From Lachnospiraceae bacterium (GTDB taxonomy: Bacteria > Bacillota > Clostridia > Lachnospirales > Lachnospiraceae): a DNA stretch of 64,000 bases. Below the pieces are notes generated by a model. That model saw nothing but the letters and a program-made list of their open reading frames with translations, made no database searches and was not told the DNA's origin. A program made the translations under genes and the position numbers. How positions within the stretch are numbered: the stretch's first letter is position 1; every line of letters starts with the position of its first letter. Below are positions 58,030 to 64,000 of this stretch, piece after piece. Location of the stretch: contig JAAWAV010000007.1 of the NCBI GenBank assembly GCA_022792335.1, positions 40,193 to 104,192 of the forward strand, read 5' to 3'.

Positions 58030-58716
58030 ATGGAACATAAAATTGTAATCAGTCACGTTACAAAGAGATTTAAGGAATACAAAGCATTAGATGATGTATC
58101 AATCAAAATGGAATCCGGGAAAACATATGGGATTGTCGGAAGAAATGGAAGCGGAAAGACCGTTTTATTTAAATGTATTTGCGGGTTCTTAAAGTTAGAC
58201 GAAGGAAAAATCTGGGTAGATGGAAAACAGATCGGAAAAGATATAGAGTCGCCTTTAGACGTAGGCGTTATCATTGAAACGCCTGGTTTTTTGCCCGGAT
58301 ACAGCGCGTATAAAAACCTCAAATTTTTGGCGTGTATAAAAAATAAGATAAAAAAAGAAACGATATTGGAAATGATTCAGAAAGTTGGTCTTGATCCTGA
58401 GAGCAAAAAGCATGTGGGGAAATACTCTATGGGAATGAGGCAGAGGTTGGGAATCGCACAGGCTATTATGGAAGACCCTTCGTTATTGATTTTAGACGAA
58501 CCGATGAATGGATTAGATAATCAAGGCGTAGAAGATATGAGAAAGCTCTTTCAGACCTTGAAAAAAGAGGGGAAAACGATAGTTTTAGCGAGCCATAATC
58601 GAGAAGACATTATCACTCTTTGCGATTGTGTAATTGAAATGGATAGGGGAAGAATTTTAAGTATAAAAACAGATCGCCTTTCTGCCGATTCCATCATACC
58701 AGAAAAAAGCTTATAA
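58030..58716 (+). CDS. ABC transporter ATP-binding protein
   Basis: Walker A GIVGRNGSGKTVLFK, signature YSMGMRQRLGIAQAI, Walker B SLLILDEPMNGLD. Confidence 0.95.
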   Translation: MEHKIVISHVTKRFKEYKALDDVSIKMESGKTYGIVGRNGSGKTVLFKCICGFLKLDEGKIWVDGKQIGKDIESPLDVGVIIETPGFLPGYSAYKNLKFLACIKNKIKKETILEMIQKVGLDPESKKHVGKYSMGMRQRLGIAQAIMEDPSLLILDEPMNGLDNQGVEDMRKLFQTLKKEGKTIVLASHNREDIITLCDCVIEMDRGRILSIKTDRLSADSIIPEKSL

Positions 58717-58759
58717 ATATAGAAGAGCCCGGCTTTGCCAGGTCCTTGTCTACAGTCTG

Positions 58760-58795
58760 AATCGCTGAAGTCTTACGACCTCAGCGATTTTTCTA
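58760..58795 (+). terminator. Rho-independent terminator
   Basis: aatcgctgaagtc...gacctcagcgattttt. Confidence 0.75.
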
Positions 58796-58863
58796 TTTAG
58801 GGAGTTTTTACGGCCCTCTTTTTAGCGTACTGACCAGGCAGTGTTCTTGCTCATCTGCTGTTT

Positions 58864-59232
58864 TCAGGACACGCCCCTATCTTTCTGTCGGGCAGGGGAA
58901 GAGTCGGAGGATTCTTTTTTTCTGTTCTGACGGATAAAGATCTGGCCCTGTTCCAGATAAAATTCCTGTTGCTCTCTGGTCAGAGAGCGGAAGGTATGGA
59001 TCAGCAGTTCTTCCTCATGGGAAATTCTGGATTTCTGAGAATGATTTAACAGAAAATCTGTGGTTACATGAAAATAATCGGCAATTCGTATCAGGGTCCC
59101 ATAATCCGGTTCACGACTTCCCTGAATATAATTACCGAGGGCAGAGGGAGACAGATCCAGGGCCTCTGCGAGCTGTTTTTGGGTCATATCATGCAGAAAC
59201 AACAATTCTTTTAAAATTTCACCTAGCTTCAT
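58864..59232 (-). CDS. XRE-family HTH transcriptional regulator
   Basis: MKLGEILKELLFLHDMTQKQLAEALDLSPSALGNYIQGSREPDYGTLIRIADYF; the track N-terminus upstream of this Met is probably artefactual. Confidence 0.88.
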   Translation of the reverse strand: MKLGEILKELLFLHDMTQKQLAEALDLSPSALGNYIQGSREPDYGTLIRIADYFHVTTDFLLNHSQKSRISHEEELLIHTFRSLTREQQEFYLEQGQIFIRQNRKKESSDSSPARQKDRGVS

Positions 59233-59366
59233 GTCGCTCAATCCCCTTTTTACAATGATTCCCAGTACCGTCAATGGACAAAAACACCTGCAATCCAAGC
59301 TACATAACTTGTCCTTCTAATTTTAGCTGGGCATTTCATAGAATTAACGAAAAAACACAATTTGAG

Positions 59367-59395
59367 TTGACTAAACACAAAATGTGTTGTACGAT
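59367..59395 (+). promoter_or_regulatory. promoter with a palindrome in its spacer
   Basis: TTGACT, 17-bp spacer containing aacacaaaatgtgtt (59374-59388), TACGAT. Confidence 0.6.
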
Positions 59396-59458
59396 AAACA
59401 AAACTGGCGCACATAGAAATGCGGACACTGTGCATGTAAAAAGACGGGAGTCTTTGTA

Positions 59459-60301
59459 GTGATAGGAATTGGAAGTAAAATCGGCCTTCTGACAGTGGCG
59501 GAGGCTACGGAACATCGAAAGGCCGGATATATCGTCTGGCGCTGCCGCTGCCAATGTGGCGGCGAGATCCTTTTAGATACCCGCTGCTTACAGAGAGGAA
59601 CTGTGACAGATTGCGGTTGCAAAAGTGTTGTAGGGCCCGGGCAAAGGGATATTTCCGGAATGCGTTTTGGGAAACTTAAAGCGCTCAGACCTACGAAAGA
59701 GCGTGGCTTAGGAGGCAGTACCATATGGATCTGCAAATGTGACTGTGGCAGGGAAGTAAAAGCAGAGCTCAGTCAGTTGAGATCAGGGGGCAGGAAGAGC
59801 TGCGGCTGTCTCAGTCATCCACCCGGAAAGAATTTTATCGGGAAGCGTTTTGGGAAGCTCACGGTCATAGGATACGCCGGAAAGCGTGCAGGGATGCATC
59901 GCTGGAGATGTGTGTGCGACTGCGGCAAGGAAACTGTGGTGGGGCAGACGCTTCTTCAGAATGGGAAAACGAAGAGCTGCGGCTGTCTGCAGGCGACAGT
60001 ATACAAAGAGAATCTGGGACTTAAGGACGGAACCTCCGTCAAGGCTCTGCAGGCGGCAAAAAACGGACGTCTGATTAAAAGCAATACCAGCGGCCATAAT
60101 GGAGTTTATTTTGACAAAAGGCGGGGGCTTTGGGTCGCTCAGATTACCTTTAAAGGGAGAACCAGATATCTGGGGGCTTTTCAAGAATTGACAGATGCCG
60201 TAGAAGCACGGCAAAAAGGAGAAGAACTTTATGATGAGTTCCTGAGACAGCTTGACAGGGAGGAGAGCAAAAATCCTATTTCCGGGGTGGAGGGGAAATG
60301 A
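59459..60301 (+). CDS. protein with three Cys-rich zinc-module repeats and a C-terminal AP2-like domain
   Basis: CRCQCGGEILLDTRCLQRGTVTDCGC, CKCDCGREVKAELSQLRSGGRKSCGC, CVCDCGKETVVGQTLLQNGKTKSCGC; then SGHNGVYFDKRRGLWVAQITFKGRTRYLGAFQELTDAVEAR. Confidence 0.85.
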   Translation: MIGIGSKIGLLTVAEATEHRKAGYIVWRCRCQCGGEILLDTRCLQRGTVTDCGCKSVVGPGQRDISGMRFGKLKALRPTKERGLGGSTIWICKCDCGREVKAELSQLRSGGRKSCGCLSHPPGKNFIGKRFGKLTVIGYAGKRAGMHRWRCVCDCGKETVVGQTLLQNGKTKSCGCLQATVYKENLGLKDGTSVKALQAAKNGRLIKSNTSGHNGVYFDKRRGLWVAQITFKGRTRYLGAFQELTDAVEARQKGEELYDEFLRQLDREESKNPISGVEGK

Positions 60302-61482
60302 GTGAAAAACAAAGCCTGTATTTTGAACTGATGGGCTCGTTTTCTTATGGATATATGGAAGGCGGGAATATAAGCAAGAGAGGAACTGTGCCTAAGGCCG
60401 GGAGGATCCCCCGGTCTTTTTTACAGTATTTCCTTGTACACCACGGGAGGAGTATTTCTTCAGAGGAGCTTCTGGAAGAATTTTGGCCGGACCATGACGG
60501 CGTCTCCACCGATACTTTGCGGCGCATGTTATTTAAAATCAGAAAACTTTTAAGGACCATGTTCCCGGAACAGGAAAATCTGCTGCTCACGCTTCCGGGA
60601 TGCTACGTCTGGAATCCGGATGTTCAGGTGGAGCTGGATACCGGGCAGTTTGAAATAGCCTGTCTGGAGGCAGGGAAATGCTCTGGAGAAGCGCAGGAGC
60701 GTTTGCTCTTTTCGGCTGTTTCCCTGTACAAAGGCGATTTCCTCCCAGATAATGACAGCGACTGGACTATGGGGCTCAGACAGTATTACCGGGCGCTTTA
60801 TCTGGACGCATGTCGGACGCTTCTCGCGTTACTTGAGAAAAAAGAAAAATGGACGGAGATCCTGAGGATCAGCGAACAGGCATACAGGACTGATTTTGCC
60901 GTAGAGGATTTTACAGTTCGCGCTATGCAGGCGCTGATTGCAATGGGGCAACCGGAGCAGGCCATTGAAAAATATGAAGCCTTTCAGACGAAAATGCTGG
61001 AAGAGTTGGGACTGCCTCCCACAGGCCGGGTAGAACAGATGTATATACTGGCGTCAGGACTTCGCAGACGGAACACAGGAGTCCCGGATATTTTTAAATT
61101 GTTATGTGAGGAGGGTGGAGAAGAAAAGGCATTTTTCTGTACCTTTGAGATGTTTCAAAGTGTCGTGGCCCTGGAACGACGGCATTTGGCCCGTACAGAA
61201 GAGAAATCAGCTTTGACCATCGTCGGGCTGGAAGGAGGGGACGATTCCTCCACCGATATGCGGAGGCTGGAACGGATTCTTTCAGAGGGACTCAGGGCAG
61301 GAGATCCTGTTGCCAGATTGGGGACTGATTCCTATATCTTTATGCTGGCAGGCGCCGATATGGAGGGAGCCAGGCTGGTGACAAGCAGGCTTGACCGGGC
61401 ATTTCACAAGACATACCGGCATTCAAAAGCTAGGCTTACCTATCATATCGCCCCGCTCGGGGCAGAACAGAAAGAAAAATAG
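60298..61482 (+). CDS. SARP/BTAD-type regulator with degenerate GGDEF-like C-terminus
   Basis: Winged-helix DTLRRMLFKIRKLL; BTAD TPR region (YRTDFAVEDFTVRAMQALIAMGQPEQAIEKYEAFQTKMLEELGLPP); C-terminal DPVARLGTDSYIFMLAG resembles a lost GGDEF motif. ATGA overlap with the AP2 gene. Confidence 0.78.
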   Translation: MSEKQSLYFELMGSFSYGYMEGGNISKRGTVPKAGRIPRSFLQYFLVHHGRSISSEELLEEFWPDHDGVSTDTLRRMLFKIRKLLRTMFPEQENLLLTLPGCYVWNPDVQVELDTGQFEIACLEAGKCSGEAQERLLFSAVSLYKGDFLPDNDSDWTMGLRQYYRALYLDACRTLLALLEKKEKWTEILRISEQAYRTDFAVEDFTVRAMQALIAMGQPEQAIEKYEAFQTKMLEELGLPPTGRVEQMYILASGLRRRNTGVPDIFKLLCEEGGEEKAFFCTFEMFQSVVALERRHLARTEEKSALTIVGLEGGDDSSTDMRRLERILSEGLRAGDPVARLGTDSYIFMLAGADMEGARLVTSRLDRAFHKTYRHSKARLTYHIAPLGAEQKEK

Positions 61483-61569
61483 AGATCCGTTTCAGGCTAA
61501 AAAGGAACGGATCGTTCACGGTAGTTCATTATAATAGTACCATCAGTTGACAAGAACACCTGCTCTTAA

Positions 61570-61968
61570 ATGAATATAGAAGGAGGAGGCGCTGTGCTTT
61601 ATGAGAGAATGATTCCCTGCGATAGCAGAGAAGCAGTAGTCACAGTTATATCTTATACAAACGGCATTATGACAGGGAACTTGGGGCATCCGAGGCTCTA
61701 TAAAAGAGAAGAGTTCCGGAGCCTGTCGCAGATGATCCTTCTTCTGAATGGGGTATTGGATTTGGAGAGCTGTCCAAATCCCCCGTTGCCTTTACGCTAT
61801 ATGGAACATGACGTTAGAAAGAGCATGGGAGTGTTCCGCATCCAAGTTCTTTTTCGGGAACATAGTACCTGGCAGGGGAGGTTGATTTGGCAAGAGGAAA
61901 ACAAGGAATTTGTTTTTCGTAGCGTCATGGAACTGATACAGATGCTCGACGAGATTCTGGCAATGTAA
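61570..61968 (+). CDS. hypothetical protein (132 aa)
   Basis: Open frame between the SARP-like gene and the surface protein gene; start may be 61570 or downstream. Confidence 0.55.
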   Translation: MNIEGGGAVLYERMIPCDSREAVVTVISYTNGIMTGNLGHPRLYKREEFRSLSQMILLLNGVLDLESCPNPPLPLRYMEHDVRKSMGVFRIQVLFREHSTWQGRLIWQEENKEFVFRSVMELIQMLDEILAM

Positions 61969-62054
61969 CAGGAGCAAAGCGGAACGCCTGAAAACGATAT
62001 TTTGACTGTAAATGGAACCAGAGGATTTTAGTTTTTGAAAGGAGGATGTCAGAG

Positions 62055-64000
62055 ATGACGACAAAAGGGAAAAAGCGATTTTTGGCAAAGTTTTTGTCGG
62101 CTCTGCTGATCATAGGGCTGCTGTTAAACACAGCGGGCACAGCAGCCCTTGCAGAGGCGGATGAGTCGGCAGAGACAGTCAGGACGACAGAAATTGCAGA
62201 ACCCGAGGCAAAAGAGCCAAAACAAGAAACCGCAGAGTTGCCGGAAGGAGCCGGGACGCAAGAGAGTGCGGAACCGTCTGAAGGGACAGAAGAAATTATG
62301 AAGCTGTCCTCGGAAACCGGAACAAAAGTAGGTTTGGAGCCGGAAGAAGAAACCGAGACGCAAGAGGTTATAAAGCCGACGGAAGCTATGACAGAAAGCG
62401 TCACGGAGCCAGCAGAGGCTATGACAGAAAGCGCTATGGAGCCAGCAGAGGCTACGACAGAAAGCGCTGCGGAGCCAACGGAGGCTACGACAGGCGCTGT
62501 GGAGCCAGAAGAGGCTGTGACAGAAAGCGCTATGGAGCCGAGGGAAGATCGCGGGACAGAATCGGTTGTAGAACCGATAGAAAACCCTGGAATAGAAGTG
62601 ATTCCAGAAGAGAATCCGGCGGAAACGCTGGCTGTGGCCTCTGAAACAGAGCTAATGGAAGAAACGCCGGAGGCAGTCCGGGCATTTTTGGAAGCGGCAA
62701 AAGCGCTGCCTTCTCCCGCTCAAATCACTCCGCAAAATGCAGAAGCGATCGGCGGACAGGTAAACGCCGCCCTTGATCTGTGGGACGCTCTCGATGAGAC
62801 GCTTGGCGAACGTGACGACGTGACAGAAGCTCTGGAAACTGTCTATGCAGTTTATGAGGCGGTGCTTGGGGCAGAAGAAAGTGTTGCGGAAGAAGAACCT
62901 GCACTCTATGCAACGAATGGAAACAAAATTCCTGTCGGCGTCGGGACCACAGACCAGAATGTCACAAAGACTGCTTTTATCACTTATGACGAGTGGAAAA
63001 AAGGCGGGGTTGCTGCATTGGGTGTAAGCGGGGATAATGCCGACGAAAACAGATATGGAACAGTCGTAGTGGAGCCAGATGGAAACACGGAGACTGTTGA
63101 TTGCGGCAATATGACGTTTTATACCTATTACGGGATTGCCGTATCTACGAATTGGAAAGAGAACGGAGGATTACCTTGGCTCATGCAGTGCCCGAGCTGG
63201 CTGGATTGCTGGTTTAGCGCAGACGGCGGCGTTTTGTCGATACATTTCAAAGCGAAGCCGGGCGCTAAGGCGGGCCAGTCTGGAACAGTAAGGGTAAATT
63301 ATGGCGCCAGTTGGGTCGTTGTGACAAATAATGGCTTTGAGGGAGAAGACAATGGCAAGGCAATTGGCGACATTTATTATAACGTGACGGTCGGCGGCGA
63401 AGGTTCGTCAGTTCCAGAAAAACCGGATGCGCCTGACAAAAATAATATAACACTTAAGTATGTGTTTGTCCAATGTCAGGATTCGACATGGGATAAGGCA
63501 AACCACAGTGCGCCTGCCAGGTTATTTTACGATGGCGAGACAACGATGGAACCTGGAGAAGTCATTGAAAACACATCCGACGATTTTGATAAAAATACTT
63601 ATCCTTATCAGTGTACAGTGAAGCTCAAGGGGGACTTCTATGTAAATCTCTGGAATCGCAGTCTTGCGGGCCGCCTGGGAACCCATTATCTTCATTCCGA
63701 GCCAAAGGACATTACTTTTTACTATTCTGCTGCAGAGGGAAAATGGAAATGCCCTACCGCCAGTTTAACTCCGTTTGAGAGTTCGGACACAGGAAAGGCG
63801 TACGGATGGCTGGTCAAAATTACGAAAAAGAAACCGGTTGAGCCTGATCCAGTCTATTACTCCGTTTGTTACACCGACGGTGTAAAGGGCGAAATCGTTT
63901 TTTCGGACCAGGTAAAAATGGGGCTGGAGGTAAATGCGGAAACCCCGAAGTTTGTCATGCAGGCAGATACCGTCAAAGAGAATGGAGACGGGACTACTAC
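62055..64000 (+). CDS. large secreted/surface protein, 3' end outside window (not in the ORF track)
   Basis: Frame read without stop to the window edge. Signal peptide MTTKGKKRFLAKFLSALLIIGLLLNTAGTAALAEA, then Glu/Thr-rich repeats, then large extracellular-type domain. Confidence 0.85.
   Translation, partial: MTTKGKKRFLAKFLSALLIIGLLLNTAGTAALAEADESAETVRTTEIAEPEAKEPKQETAELPEGAGTQESAEPSEGTEEIMKLSSETGTKVGLEPEEETETQEVIKPTEAMTESVTEPAEAMTESAMEPAEATTESAAEPTEATTGAVEPEEAVTESAMEPREDRGTESVVEPIENPGIEVIPEENPAETLAVASETELMEETPEAVRAFLEAAKALPSPAQITPQNAEAIGGQVNAALDLWDALDETLGERDDVTEALETVYAVYEAVLGAEESVAEEEPALYATNGNKIPVGVGTTDQNVTKTAFITYDEWKKGGVAALGVSGDNADENRYGTVVVEPDGNTETVDCGNMTFYTYYGIAVSTNWKENGGLPWLMQCPSWLDCWFSADGGVLSIHFKAKPGAKAGQSGTVRVNYGASWVVVTNNGFEGEDNGKAIGDIYYNVTVGGEGSSVPEKPDAPDKNNITLKYVFVQCQDSTWDKANHSAPARLFYDGETTMEPGEVIENTSDDFDKNTYPYQCTVKLKGDFYVNLWNRSLAGRLGTHYLHSEPKDITFYYSAAEGKWKCPTASLTPFESSDTGKAYGWLVKITKKKPVEPDPVYYSVCYTDGVKGEIVFSDQVKMGLEVNAETPKFVMQADTVKENGDGTT
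62373..62534 (+). repeat. in-frame 33-bp (11-aa) tandem repeats, five units (one is 30 bp)
   Basis: KPTEAMTESVT / EPAEAMTESAM / EPAEATTESAA / EPTEATTGAV / EPEEAVTESAM. Confidence 0.85.

Noticed and set aside
1-64000. CRISPR array, rRNA, tRNA, prophage or intact transposase
   Set aside because: None recognised while reading both strands. tRNA absence was judged by eye only and should be confirmed with tRNAscan-SE.

Overview
A 64-kb window from a spore-forming Firmicute, most likely Lachnospiraceae-like (inferred from gene content). Nearly all coding is on the + strand. In order it holds: a phosphoglucomutase tail; a c-di-AMP cluster (cdaA/cdaR) with HPr and a Wzy-like polymerase; a small alarmone synthetase; addB/addA; a C39-like peptidase; mntP and a CaCA antiporter, each preceded by what I read as a yybP-ykoY (Mn2+) riboswitch; a long co-directional cluster where larC-larE-larB is bracketed by two AAA+/VWA gene pairs; rubrerythrin, nadE, upp; a FIST/MCP pair; a T-box-valS unit; a MATE transporter; folC; spoIIAA-spoIIAB-sigF-spoVAA-AB-AC, with an unusual long extension on SpoIIAB; a more AT-rich accessory segment with a decayed AAA-ATPase/nuclease gene and a lipoprotein/ABC cassette; and an XRE regulator divergent from an AP2/zinc-module protein, a SARP-like regulator and a large repeat-bearing secreted protein that runs off the window. 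Several long imperfect hairpin or inverted-repeat elements sit between genes. I saw no rRNA, tRNA, CRISPR array or intact transposase. The strongest second-look items are the lar/AAA-VWA cluster, the paired Mn riboswitches, the extended SpoIIAB and the hairpin elements. All family assignments come from reading the sequence; no database search was run.
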